Below, piece after piece: positions 16,784 to 24,029 of a DNA stretch of 38,016 nucleotides. This DNA is from Amazonocrinis nigriterrae CENA67 (GTDB lineage: Bacteria > Cyanobacteriota > Cyanobacteriia > Cyanobacteriales > Nostocaceae). Where the stretch lies: positions 36,242 to 74,257 of the forward strand of contig NZ_JAECZC010000053.1 in NCBI RefSeq assembly GCF_016056305.1, given 5' to 3'. The position numbers were made by a program, and so were the translations under genes. Below the pieces are notes generated by a model. It was not told where the DNA came from. It was given only the letters and a program-made list of their open reading frames with translations, and did no database searches. Numbering within the stretch: the first letter of the stretch is position 1; every line of letters starts with the position of its first letter.

Positions 16784-18607
16784 ATGGACGACATATTTAA
16801 AGGATTTGAACAGCTACTAGAAATCGCCAAAGCATTAGAAGAAAAAGCAGAGAAAGGCGAGTTAAAAACTTCTATTCAAATTCGCTCTCATAATCTCAGT
16901 AGTATTCCCCGACAAGGTAATATTCCCAGAAAAAGTAATTCCAGCCGAGTCAGTTCCAATTCCACCGTTGGCACCACACCAATGGATGATGCTGAAGTTA
17001 CCCCTCCATCACCTCGGACGAACTCAAAAACTTATTGGCAAGATGTCGGTGGCTTGGGTGATATTCTCAAAGAAATCAGAGAGTTAGTTGAAATTCCACT
17101 GAAACGTCCAGACTTATTGGCAAAATTAGGCTTAGAGCCTCCGCGTGGGGTTTTGCTAGTTGGCCCGCCTGGTACGGGAAAAACTTTAACAGCCCGCGTT
17201 TTGGCAGAAGAGTTAGAGTTAAACTACATCGCCATCAATGGCCCAGAGGTGATGAGCAAGTATTACGGGGAAGCAGAAGCCCGTTTGCGAAGTATTTTTG
17301 AGAAAGCAACTCGTTCTGCTCCCTGTCTGATATTTATTGATGAAATTGACAGTCTCGCTCCAGATCGCAGCCAAGTAGAAGGTGAAGTTGAAAAAAGACT
17401 AGTGGCGCAGTTGCTTGGGTTAATGGATGGATTTGCCAAAACTGAGGGCGTACTCGTACTAGCAGCAACAAATCGTCCCGATTATCTCGATCCGGCGCTG
17501 CGTCGTCCGGGACGCTTCGATCGCGAAGTTCATTTTCGCGTTCCCGATCGCAATGGACGATTGGAAATTCTCACGATTTTAACAAGTGCCATGCCCTTGG
17601 AGACTTTGATTGATTTAGGAGCGATCGCCGATTTGGCTGTCGGTTTTGTTGGTGCCGATATCAAAGCACTTTGTCAAAAAGCAGCATACATTGCCCTTCG
17701 TCGTCAAGTCCCCTCGCTCAACAGTGCCATTCCTGAGAACATGACTGTCATCCAGCAGGATTTTCTCGAAGCAATTAAGGAGATAAAACCCTCAGTTCTC
17801 AGATCTGTAGCAGTTGAAGCACCAAATGTAAGTTGGGATGACATTGGTGGTTTGGATGATGTGAAACAAAAACTTCAAGAATCTGTAGAGGGCGCACTCC
17901 TTTATCCCGAACTATACGAGCAAACCAGAGCCAAGCCTCCCCGTGGAATTCTGTTGTGGGGGCCGCCGGGAACGGGAAAAACATTACTTGCAAAAGCGAT
18001 CGCTTCCCAAGCTAGAGCCAACTTTATTGCTGTGAATGGCCCGGAATTACTCAGCCGATGGGTAGGAGCCGCAGAACAAGCAGTCAGAGAACTTTTTGGC
18101 AAAGCTCGGCAAGCAGCACCTTGCGTTGTGTTTGTAGATGAAATAGATACCCTAGCACCAGCGCGGGGACGATTTAGTGGTGATTCTGGAGTTAGCGATC
18201 GCGTTGTCGGTCAACTGCTCACCGAATTGGATGGGTTGCATGAATGCCCCAAAGTATTGTTAGTAGGAGCAACCAATCGTCCAGAAACCCTCGATCCTGC
18301 CTTGCTCAGAGCCGGAAGATTGGACTTACAAATCAAAATCGATCTACCAGATCGAGCCAGCCGATTAGCGATTTTACGAGTTCACAATCTAGATCGTCCC
18401 TTGGTTGATGTCGATTTAGAAACTTGGGCGACAGTTACCGAAGGTTGGAATGGCGCAGACTTGGCTTTGTTAAGCAATCAAGCTGCTTTAAGTGCAATTC
18501 GTCGATACCGCGCTCAGGGATTAAGCGACTCCAGCCTGATTCAGATTACAAATGATGATTTTCAAGCTACATATCAAATGCTTGCTAATCAGCATCAATC
18601 TGAATAA
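16784..18607 (+). CDS. Cdc48/VCP-like double AAA+ ATPase in the gvp cluster
   Basis: A 607-residue protein with two type-II AAA+ modules. D1 has GPPGTGKT (127-134), IFIDEID (D186 E187) and AATNRPDYLDPALRRPGRFD. D2 has GPPGTGKT (393-400), VFVDEID (D452 E453) and GATNRPETLDPALLRAGRLD. It lacks the Cdc48 N-terminal substrate domain. Instead residues 1-28 form a short acidic helix (MDDIFKGFEQLLEIAKALEE), then a Ser/Asn-rich linker up to about 85. Such ATPases unfold or remodel protein complexes. Its place between two gvpF/L genes suggests a role in gas-vesicle assembly or turnover (inference). No ribosome binding site precedes the ATG. The 145-bp gap before it contains a CTTTGCGTCTTTGCGCCTTT type repeat. 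Confidence 0.9.
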   Translation: MDDIFKGFEQLLEIAKALEEKAEKGELKTSIQIRSHNLSSIPRQGNIPRKSNSSRVSSNSTVGTTPMDDAEVTPPSPRTNSKTYWQDVGGLGDILKEIRELVEIPLKRPDLLAKLGLEPPRGVLLVGPPGTGKTLTARVLAEELELNYIAINGPEVMSKYYGEAEARLRSIFEKATRSAPCLIFIDEIDSLAPDRSQVEGEVEKRLVAQLLGLMDGFAKTEGVLVLAATNRPDYLDPALRRPGRFDREVHFRVPDRNGRLEILTILTSAMPLETLIDLGAIADLAVGFVGADIKALCQKAAYIALRRQVPSLNSAIPENMTVIQQDFLEAIKEIKPSVLRSVAVEAPNVSWDDIGGLDDVKQKLQESVEGALLYPELYEQTRAKPPRGILLWGPPGTGKTLLAKAIASQARANFIAVNGPELLSRWVGAAEQAVRELFGKARQAAPCVVFVDEIDTLAPARGRFSGDSGVSDRVVGQLLTELDGLHECPKVLLVGATNRPETLDPALLRAGRLDLQIKIDLPDRASRLAILRVHNLDRPLVDVDLETWATVTEGWNGADLALLSNQAALSAIRRYRAQGLSDSSLIQITNDDFQATYQMLANQHQSE

Positions 18608-18610
18608 AAA

Positions 18611-18905
18611 GGGAGTGGGGAGTAGGGAGTAGGGAGTGGGGAAAGAAACCTTTTTGATATTTGGTTGTGAGATTTTCTCGTGATTAGCTGACTTGAAAAA
18701 ACGCAGAAGTTCAAAGCGGAAGCTACTTATACCGTTTCTTTGTGAAGCTGCGCCAAATTCTTCTCCATACCTCTTCTCTTCGCGTTCTACCCTTCTCCTT
18801 CAAAGACGCTACGCGAAGGGGAAGCCACTTCGTGCGGCAGTTGCTACAAGTCGGGGAACCCGCCCAACGCACTGCCTTGTCTATGTGTCCTTCGTGGTTC
18901 GTTTA
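18611..18905. repeat. Heptamer tract and palindromic repeats between AAA+ gene and second gvpF/L
   Basis: The 312-bp gap holds a GGGAGTA/GGGAGTG heptamer tract (about 18611-18642). It then has a mosaic of dispersed repeat pieces: GACGCTACGCGAAGGGGAAG, CAAGTCGGGGAACCCG, and CCTTCGTGGTTCG at the right end. An open frame through the mosaic looks like a by-product of the repeats and not a gene. Confidence 0.6.
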
Positions 18906-18919
18906 AATATTTCAAATTT

Positions 18920-19609
18920 ATGCCAATATACGCTTATACGCTTTTAGTGCCGATCGCGTCACCGCTTGTTCTACCTTTAGGGATGGAAAGGAATACTGAA
19001 CTCGTTTACTCTTCTGGGTTAGCTGCGATCGTAGAGCCGGAAATCTCACTGGAAGCATTACAAGCATCCGATGAGCGTTTACTTCAAGCTGTATTAACCC
19101 ACGATCGCGTAATTCGAGAACTTTTTCAACAAACTCCCCTTCTTCCCCTACGCTTTGGGAGCGGTTTTAACTCGCAAGAAACACTGCTGAATCATCTAGA
19201 AAAACACCAACAGCAATATCTAGAAACCCTAACTCAGCTAAGAGACAAAGTTGAGTACACTTTAAAAGCTACACCCTGTAATTTGCTTGACGATTCTGAC
19301 ACTATTGATGCTAGGGGAAAAGCCTATTTATTAGCTAAAAAACAACGCTACCAAACACAGCAAGCATTTCAAGCACAACAATCCGAACAGTGGGAACTCC
19401 TGAACCAGTTAATTCTCAAAACCCATACAAATGTTATCTGTGAGACTCGACACCCAGATATGCGGCAAATACACTTTTTGGCCCAGCGCAACGATTCAAC
19501 GCTTAGTACGCAGCAGTTTTATCTCTGGCAGTTACAATGCTCGCACTGGCAATTGGCACTGAGTAAACCTCTACCACCATATCATTTTCTCAAAAATTCT
19601 CTCATTTAA
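18920..19609 (+). CDS. Second gas vesicle GvpF/GvpL family protein
   Basis: A 229-residue protein with the family landmarks MPIYAYTLL, LVYSSGLAAIVEPEISLEAL, LLQAVLTHDRVIRELFQQTP and LLPLRFGSGF, then ARGKAYLLAKKQRYQ. The last corresponds to the G.AYLL.KK.Y element of GvpF/L C-terminal domains. It is clearly more diverged than the first copy, and two different F/L paralogues per cluster are common in cyanobacteria. They are thought to bind GvpA early in assembly. It is 312 bp downstream of the Cdc48-like gene and 241 bp upstream of gvpA. The naming F versus L is arbitrary here. Confidence 0.88.
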   Translation: MPIYAYTLLVPIASPLVLPLGMERNTELVYSSGLAAIVEPEISLEALQASDERLLQAVLTHDRVIRELFQQTPLLPLRFGSGFNSQETLLNHLEKHQQQYLETLTQLRDKVEYTLKATPCNLLDDSDTIDARGKAYLLAKKQRYQTQQAFQAQQSEQWELLNQLILKTHTNVICETRHPDMRQIHFLAQRNDSTLSTQQFYLWQLQCSHWQLALSKPLPPYHFLKNSLI

Positions 19610-19850
19610 ATTCATAAAAAATAATATTTAAAATTTTTCAAGAAAAAATAAAGACGAGATGATTTTTTCTTTTATTGTTTCGTCTAGAAAAAATATTGTG
19701 AACTTTTTAGTATTTTTTTATTTTCTTGTATTTATCTTATGTTTTTGGGAACACTAAATCCAGGAAGAATAAAACACATTGTGTAAGTTTTACCTACTGC
19801 TCGATAGAGCAAGATGAAACCAATAATTAGATTTATGTGAGGAAAAGAAA
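19610..19850 (+). promoter_or_regulatory. AT-rich leader and probable promoter region of gvpA
   Basis: This 241-bp gap is strongly AT-rich, with T-runs, as expected for the promoter of a highly expressed structural gene. GGGAACACT at 19747-19755 resembles the motif I remember for SigJ-dependent hormogonium promoters (GGGAATACT, the J-box). TTGGGA followed 17 bp later by AATAAA is a weak conventional alternative. GTGAGGA 7-13 bp before the ATG is the ribosome binding site. No start point can be fixed from the sequence. Confidence 0.4.
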
Positions 19851-20072
19851 ATGGCTGTTGAAAAAGTTAACTCATCTTCTAGTTTGGCTGAAGTTATTGA
19901 CCGCATTTTGGATAAAGGAATTGTAGTTGATGCTTGGGTGCGTGTTTCTTTAGTTGGTATTGAACTGCTAGCAGTCGAAGCTCGTATTGTGATTGCTTCA
20001 GTTGAAACTTACTTAAGATATGCCGAAGCAGTTGGTTTAACATCTCAGGCTGCTGTTCCGGCTGCTGCTTAA
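19851..20072 (+). CDS. gvpA: Gas vesicle structural protein GvpA
   Basis: A 73-residue protein that is nearly the textbook Gvp[41 protein letters not shown], then [16 protein letters not shown] and a short Ala-rich tail. It builds the gas-permeable rib wall of the vesicle. Only one gvpA copy is present, whereas many gas-vacuolate cyanobacteria carry several. It lies near the end of the cluster together with the gvpC-like gene, not at the front as in Anabaena, so gvpA-gvpC probably form a separate transcription unit with its own promoter. Confidence 0.98.
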   Translation: MAVEKVNSSSSLAEVIDRILDKGIVVDAWVRVSLVGIELLAVEARIVIASVETYLRYAEAVGLTSQAAVPAAA

Positions 20073-20077
20073 CACCA

Positions 20078-20118
20078 CATTAAAAAAGGGAGTCTTCATT
20101 CATGGCTCCCATTTAATG
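20078..20118 (+). terminator. Hairpin between gvpA and gvpC-like gene (probable attenuator)
   Basis: GGGAGTC (20088-20094) pairs with GGCTCCC (20104-20110, one G-T wobble). The flanks CATTAAA (20078-20084) and TTTAATG (20112-20118) pair as well. It starts five bases after the gvpA stop codon. A stem-loop at this site in other cyanobacteria makes gvpA mRNA far more abundant than gvpAC read-through, matching the need for much more GvpA than GvpC. No long T-run follows, so partial termination or mRNA protection is likely. Confidence 0.7.
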
Positions 20119-20150
20119 TTTCTAGTTAACAAAATAGGAGATTTCAGCTG

Positions 20151-20870
20151 ATGGCTCTCAAGAATTTATGGGAACAAGAGCGACAAGAGCGATTGCAAAT
20201 AACTGCTGAACGCCGTCAACAAGTTAACCAGTGGAAACAGCTAACTCAACAAGAATTGCAGTTGCAAGCAGATCTGCTTCATCAAGAATTGAGCAGTTAT
20301 GTTACCAGCCTTCACAACAACAGAAAGTTACAACAGCAGCAATTTCAGCAAGAGATTGTAGAGCGGCAATTGGAAATATTGCAAATAAAAACAGATGTCT
20401 GCCAACGCCAACAAGAATACCGCCAACAGCGGGCAGCAAAGGCTCAGGCATTATTCCAAGATTTGCAAAATTTCCGGGCAATTTTACATAAAAGTGTTTG
20501 GGGCGATGTCTACGACGGGCTGTGCCTACGCAGTCATGGACAAGCAGTTTCCCCAACTCCTGCTAAAAAAGAAAAATTAGTGGCAACGGTTCCAAAATTG
20601 GCAATCTCCCGTTCTGCAATTAAAGCCACTGGTTTTCGTCCTACCGTCAATACCATGACAAGGAAAGTGCCTGTGTTAAATGCAGATACTGTTAAATCTA
20701 AAGTGCAGCAATATATTCAGCAAGCCCAAGGAGCAACTCTAATAGAAATTGAAGAGGTGATAGGCTTAAGCCGGGTACAAACAATAGATATCCTGCGCTC
20801 CTTGATTAAGCAAGGAATACTAGAACAACGCGATCGCCAATACTTTATTCGGCAACAAACAATTTCTTGA
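20151..20870 (+). CDS. gvpC: GvpC-like coiled-coil gas vesicle protein with C-terminal winged-helix-like domain
   Basis: A 239-residue protein. Residues 1-117 are a Gln/Arg/Glu-rich helix with GvpC-like spacing (QERLQITAERRQQVNQWKQL; QQEIVERQLEIL; AKAQALFQDLQNFRAILHKS), ending VWG, much as GvpC ends in FR.DLF.SIFG. GvpC lies on the outside of the GvpA shell and stiffens it. GDVYDGLCLRSHG follows, encoded by a palindromic repeat, then a basic linker. Residues about 180-235 (KVQQYIQQAQGATLIEIEEV, then LSRVQTIDILRSLIKQGILE) look like a winged helix-turn-helix, unexpected in GvpC and similar to the tail of GvpN here. Its position after gvpA supports the gvpC assignment; the divergence keeps it tentative. 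GGAGATTT precedes the ATG. Confidence 0.75.
   Translation: MALKNLWEQERQERLQITAERRQQVNQWKQLTQQELQLQADLLHQELSSYVTSLHNNRKLQQQQFQQEIVERQLEILQIKTDVCQRQQEYRQQRAAKAQALFQDLQNFRAILHKSVWGDVYDGLCLRSHGQAVSPTPAKKEKLVATVPKLAISRSAIKATGFRPTVNTMTRKVPVLNADTVKSKVQQYIQQAQGATLIEIEEVIGLSRVQTIDILRSLIKQGILEQRDRQYFIRQQTIS
20502..20532 (+). repeat. Palindromic repeat inserted in frame in the gvpC-like gene
   Basis: This is the second copy of the 31-bp repeat seen in gvpF, starting GGCGATGTCTACGACGGGCT up to a change in the ninth codon, and read in the same frame as GDVYDGLCLR. It sits exactly at the junction between the coiled-coil part and the C-terminal half. Confidence 0.8.
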
Positions 20871-21302
20871 CAAACTTGATTCCAGCTCATTTTTTGTAAT
20901 TGTAGACTAGCGGCTCTTGCGATCGCTTGTGTCTTTTGCCTGAAGCCGGCATAGTACGCAATCGATAAGCATTAAAGCTGGTCTATGCTTTGTAGTATTG
21001 AACATTTCCATCTTTTTTTAAGGTCTGTATTGACAAGCAATTGTCTCAGTATATGTGACATTGGCAAAGTAATATAGATAACTTATATCTAATTAACAAA
21101 AGAGCTTAAATCTTTGTTCGAGCTTCCGGCTTTGAACTTTAAAAATGTCCGGATTGGAAAGGGATATAACAAGCTGAGGTAGCTCAATTAAAGTTTTGAA
21201 CTGTGTTATTGGCGATCGCACGATGAGGTTAATAAGCTGGATTGTTTGGGGAATTCTAATGTAAATGCAAAACTCAAGATATATAAGGAGGTGCGATCCA
21301 TT
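20871..21302 (+). promoter_or_regulatory. Gap between gvpC-like gene and the phototaxis cluster; probable promoter region
   Basis: There is no gene in this 432-bp gap. GGGAATTCT at 21249-21257 is one base off the remembered J-box GGGAATACT. TTGACA near 21031 with TATATG 14 bp later is too tightly spaced for a standard promoter. AAGGAGGTG at 21285-21293 is a strong ribosome binding site nine bases before GTG at 21303 and decides the start of the first phototaxis gene. Confidence 0.4.
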
Positions 21303-22715
21303 GTGAATCAATTGATCGAGCAACTTCAAACTAAATTATTCACAGGCAGGCTAAATCTTGAAGCCAGGGACGGGCCGACTTGGACGCTATATTTTCGTTT
21401 AGGACGATTAATTTGGCAGGCAGGCGGTTCTAATGCCAATGAGCGATGGCGACGATACTTGTCGCAATACTGTCCCAATCTGGATGTGACAAAGTTGGAA
21501 GGGCTTGTCTCTCCCCAGGAAAGTTATCGCGAGTATTGCATTCTTGCTAAGTTGCGAGAACAAAAATTAATCGAACAACAACAACTTGTTAGCCTGATTA
21601 CAAGCTTAATAGCTGAAGTCATGTTTGATGTAATCCAGTACATTGAAACCAAAAGAAATGCCAACAATCCATCAGGACAGTTGTCACCTACTACCGTTGT
21701 TGGTGCAGTTCCTGGGTTTCTCCTAGCTGTAATACCAACTGAGGAAGTCTTAAAACAGGCTACACAAGCCTGGCAAGAATGGCGAGATGCAGGATTGGCT
21801 AGTTACTCGCCCAATTTATATCCTGTCATTCAACAACTTGAGCTACTTCAAGGACAAGCATCCGCTAAACAGATTATTTCTCTAGTTGATGGTACAAAAA
21901 CTTTACGAGGTCTAGGGCAAAAAAGTGGTCGAGATGTCTTAGCTTTGACTCGGTTATTGATGCCATTGATAAAAGCAGGGGCGATCGCTTTTTCACCCAC
22001 CCCAAGCTCTAGAAAGGTTGGGATTAGTCAAGAAACTGGCAACCTGTCCAGTGCAGTTAATAATCCCAATTCTTTACTGAAGACAGAAGAGAACACTGTT
22101 ATACAAGTTGCACCCCCAGCGACTAGCAAACAAATTGTCAGTCCGTCCAGTGCAGTTAATAATCCCAATTCTTCACTGAAGACAGAAGAGAACACTGTTA
22201 TAAAAGTTGCACCACCAGCAACTAACAAACAAATTGTCAGTCCGTCCAGTGCAGTTAATAATCCCAATTCTCCACTGAAAACAGAAGAGAATACTATTAT
22301 TATACAAACTGCCCCTCCAGCGGCTAGCAAAGCAATTATTGATGTCTCAAAACCTTTAGTAGCCTGTGTAGATGATAGCCTAACAATCTGTCGCAGTTTA
22401 GAGGAAATTATCAGCCAACAAGGTTACCGCTTTGTTGGCATTCAAGACTCTTTGACGGCAGTTTTAAAGCTAATTAAAAGCAAGCCCGACTTCATTTTTT
22501 TGGATCTTTTGATGCCAAAAGTGAATGGCTATGAAATTTGTTCTCAAATCCGTAAAACTCCAAGTCTCAAAGATGTGCCAGTTGTCATCTTAACGGGGAA
22601 AGATGGAATAGTAGATCGGATGCGAACAAAATTAGTAGGGGCAACTGACTTTTTGGGTAAACCCGTAGAGGCAGAAAAAGTACTTAATGTGTTGCACAAG
22701 TATTTAAGCGTTTAG
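21303..22715 (+). CDS. ptxA: PATAN-domain response regulator (PatA/PixG type), first gene of phototaxis cluster
   Basis: A 470-residue protein if started at GTG 21303, which has a strong ribosome binding site; the frame opens earlier at a TTG (21246). The N-terminal part, LIEQLQTKLFTGRLNLEARD and LYFRLGRLIWQAGG, is a PATAN (DUF4388) domain. A middle region (about 150-250) with QAWQEWRDAGLASYSPNLYP follows, then a linker with three 33-residue tandem repeats. The C-terminus is a REC domain: LVACVDDSLTICRSLEEII and FIFLDLLMPKVNG with the phospho-acceptor Asp near residue 401. Such proteins act as outputs of CheA-like kinases (PixG, PatA, PilG-like) and steer type IV pili. Naming follows the gene order of the N. 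punctiforme ptx locus as I remember it. Confidence 0.9.
   Translation: MNQLIEQLQTKLFTGRLNLEARDGPTWTLYFRLGRLIWQAGGSNANERWRRYLSQYCPNLDVTKLEGLVSPQESYREYCILAKLREQKLIEQQQLVSLITSLIAEVMFDVIQYIETKRNANNPSGQLSPTTVVGAVPGFLLAVIPTEEVLKQATQAWQEWRDAGLASYSPNLYPVIQQLELLQGQASAKQIISLVDGTKTLRGLGQKSGRDVLALTRLLMPLIKAGAIAFSPTPSSRKVGISQETGNLSSAVNNPNSLLKTEENTVIQVAPPATSKQIVSPSSAVNNPNSSLKTEENTVIKVAPPATNKQIVSPSSAVNNPNSPLKTEENTIIIQTAPPAASKAIIDVSKPLVACVDDSLTICRSLEEIISQQGYRFVGIQDSLTAVLKLIKSKPDFIFLDLLMPKVNGYEICSQIRKTPSLKDVPVVILTGKDGIVDRMRTKLVGATDFLGKPVEAEKVLNVLHKYLSV
22047..22340 (+). repeat. Three 99-bp tandem repeats in the linker of the PATAN-REC gene
   Basis: TCCAGTGCAGTTAATAATCC recurs at 22047, 22146 and 22245, an exact 99-bp (33-codon) period. 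The first two units are almost identical; the third is slightly altered and gains a codon. Each encodes SSAVNNPNS.LKTEENT.I followed by APPA..K. It is a hydrophilic spacer between the PATAN part and the receiver domain. Confidence 0.9.
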
Positions 22716-22832
22716 GTTGAAGCGACACTCCTACCAGTGGCTACTCTACACCCATTTTCAAAACAGATTTTTGGATTAATTCATTTGTCGCAATTATTTT
22801 TCAAATTCTGAATTAAATAGTTAGGAATAAAA

Positions 22833-23195
22833 ATGAAAAAAGTTCTTTTAGTTGAAGATAGCCTCACAGAATCCGAAAAGATGACACGTTACCTGGAACA
22901 AGGAGGATATTCAGTTTATGAAGTTCGCAGTGGTGAAGAGGCTCAACTACGGTTAAAACAACAAAAACCTGACTTAATCTTACTGGATTTGATTTTGCCA
23001 GGTCAAAGTGGATTTGAGTTCTGCCGCAAGTTGAAAGCCGATCCGATAACAAAAGCAATCCCGGTAGTAATTTGCTCAACTAAAAACACAGATGTTGATA
23101 AAACTTGGGGCACTATGAGTGGTGCCGATGCCTATTTAGTCAAACCTGTAGATGAAAATACCTTGCTCCAGACTGTTAGTAAATTTATTCGCTAA
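22833..23195 (+). CDS. ptxB: CheY-like single-domain response regulator (PixH/PilH type)
   Basis: A 120-residue stand-alone receiver. MKKVLLVEDSLTESEKMTRY supplies the acidic pair, LILLDLILPGQSGFEFC the phospho-acceptor D52, VVICSTKNTDVDKTWG the switch Ser/Thr region, and GADAYLVKPVDENTLL the invariant Lys. It would be phosphorylated by the hybrid CheA-like kinase downstream. Small regulators of this kind pair with a PATAN-REC protein in pixG-pixH and pilG-pilH, one driving motor output and one acting as a modulator or phosphate sink. It is 117 bp behind the PATAN gene and 14 bp before the CheW gene. Confidence 0.94.
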   Translation: MKKVLLVEDSLTESEKMTRYLEQGGYSVYEVRSGEEAQLRLKQQKPDLILLDLILPGQSGFEFCRKLKADPITKAIPVVICSTKNTDVDKTWGTMSGADAYLVKPVDENTLLQTVSKFIR

Positions 23196-23209
23196 AGGAA
23201 ACTGGGGCA

Positions 23210-23743
23210 ATGGTACAGGGCAATGGTAGCTTTAGAGCGCTACCCATTAATAGCCAATTTCCACTTGAAAACTCTCCCCAAGGAAACAACCAGAGGTTTT
23301 TAAGATTTCCGTTAAATGGAAAGGTAAACGGGTTACTCCCACTAGCCGATTTGCGGGGAGTAATTCAAGTTGCACTCACAGAGATTTTACCAGTGCCGCA
23401 GGTAGCAGAATTCTTGTTAGGCATCATGAATTGGCGGGGGGAAGCTATCTGGATTCTTGATTTAGCAGGTTTACTGGGAGCAACACACTGGTGTCGGCGA
23501 GAAAATGTACGCAACTCTGGCATGGCGATGCTTGTTCAAGTCCAGAATCAAACTGTCGGGCTGTTGGTGGAGCAAGTCAATACCATTGAAGTTTATGACT
23601 CCCAAGAGCGGTTAGCGATTTCGGCATCGATGTTACCCGCCCGACTCAAATCGTTCTTGCAGGGTTACTTTATGGATGCTCAAGGTAACCCTTTGATGTT
23701 AGTTGACACCCATGCTGTGATTCAAGCCCTTCAGTCTCTTTAA
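23210..23743 (+). CDS. ptxC: CheW-like scaffold protein (PixI type)
   Basis: A 177-residue CheW-domain protein: RFLRFPLNGKVNGLLPLADL, GVIQVALTEILPVPQVAEFL, LGIMNWRGEAIWILDLAGLL, VQVQNQTVGLLVEQVNTIE and LVDTHAVIQAL follow the order of the CheW fold. NWRGEAIWILDL corresponds to the N.RG...P..DL signature. CheW couples the receptor to the CheA kinase in cytoplasmic or membrane arrays. It sits between the small receiver and the receptor gene, an arrangement shared with the pix and ptx phototaxis loci. Confidence 0.93.
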   Translation: MVQGNGSFRALPINSQFPLENSPQGNNQRFLRFPLNGKVNGLLPLADLRGVIQVALTEILPVPQVAEFLLGIMNWRGEAIWILDLAGLLGATHWCRRENVRNSGMAMLVQVQNQTVGLLVEQVNTIEVYDSQERLAISASMLPARLKSFLQGYFMDAQGNPLMLVDTHAVIQALQSL

Positions 23744-23765
23744 AGTTCAGAGCTTCTGATCGAAG

Positions 23766-23995
23766 GAAGGCAGGAGGCAGGAGGCAGGAGGCAGAAGGAA
23801 GATAATACAGTTTTCCTCTCTGCCAAAATTTATGAAAAAAGTAAAAAGATTTTTTACTCTTCGAGAAGCCTTACGGCTAAGAGACACGCAAGTGCAAGAA
23901 AAAATGTGTCCTTATCAAATCCTCTAAGTTCATTTATGTAAATTACCTTCTGCCTTCTGCCTCCTGCCCCCTGCCCCCTGCCCCCTGCCTCCTTA
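23766..23995. repeat. Two oppositely oriented heptamer tracts before the receptor gene
   Basis: A GGAGGCA tract (about 23766-23798) and a TGCCTCC/TGCCCCC tract (about 23949-23993) are inverted copies flanking some 150 bp without a gene. Between them is a short GAGAAGCCTTACGGCTAAGAG palindrome, one mismatch aside. Heptamer tracts of this kind (STRR) are characteristic of Nostocales. The pair could fold into a large stem ahead of the receptor gene. Confidence 0.75.
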
Positions 23996-24029
23996 ACTTA
24001 CTTTGACAACCTTAATAGCAAGAAAGATT

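Noticed and set aside
18693-18947. 84-codon open frame between the Cdc48-like and second gvpF/L genes
   Set aside because: It runs through a mosaic of dispersed repeats and overlaps the gvpF/L start.
21246-21302. TTG start 57 bp upstream for the PATAN-REC gene
   Set aside because: The extra residues do not look like a PATAN start, and a strong AAGGAGGTG precedes the GTG at 21303.
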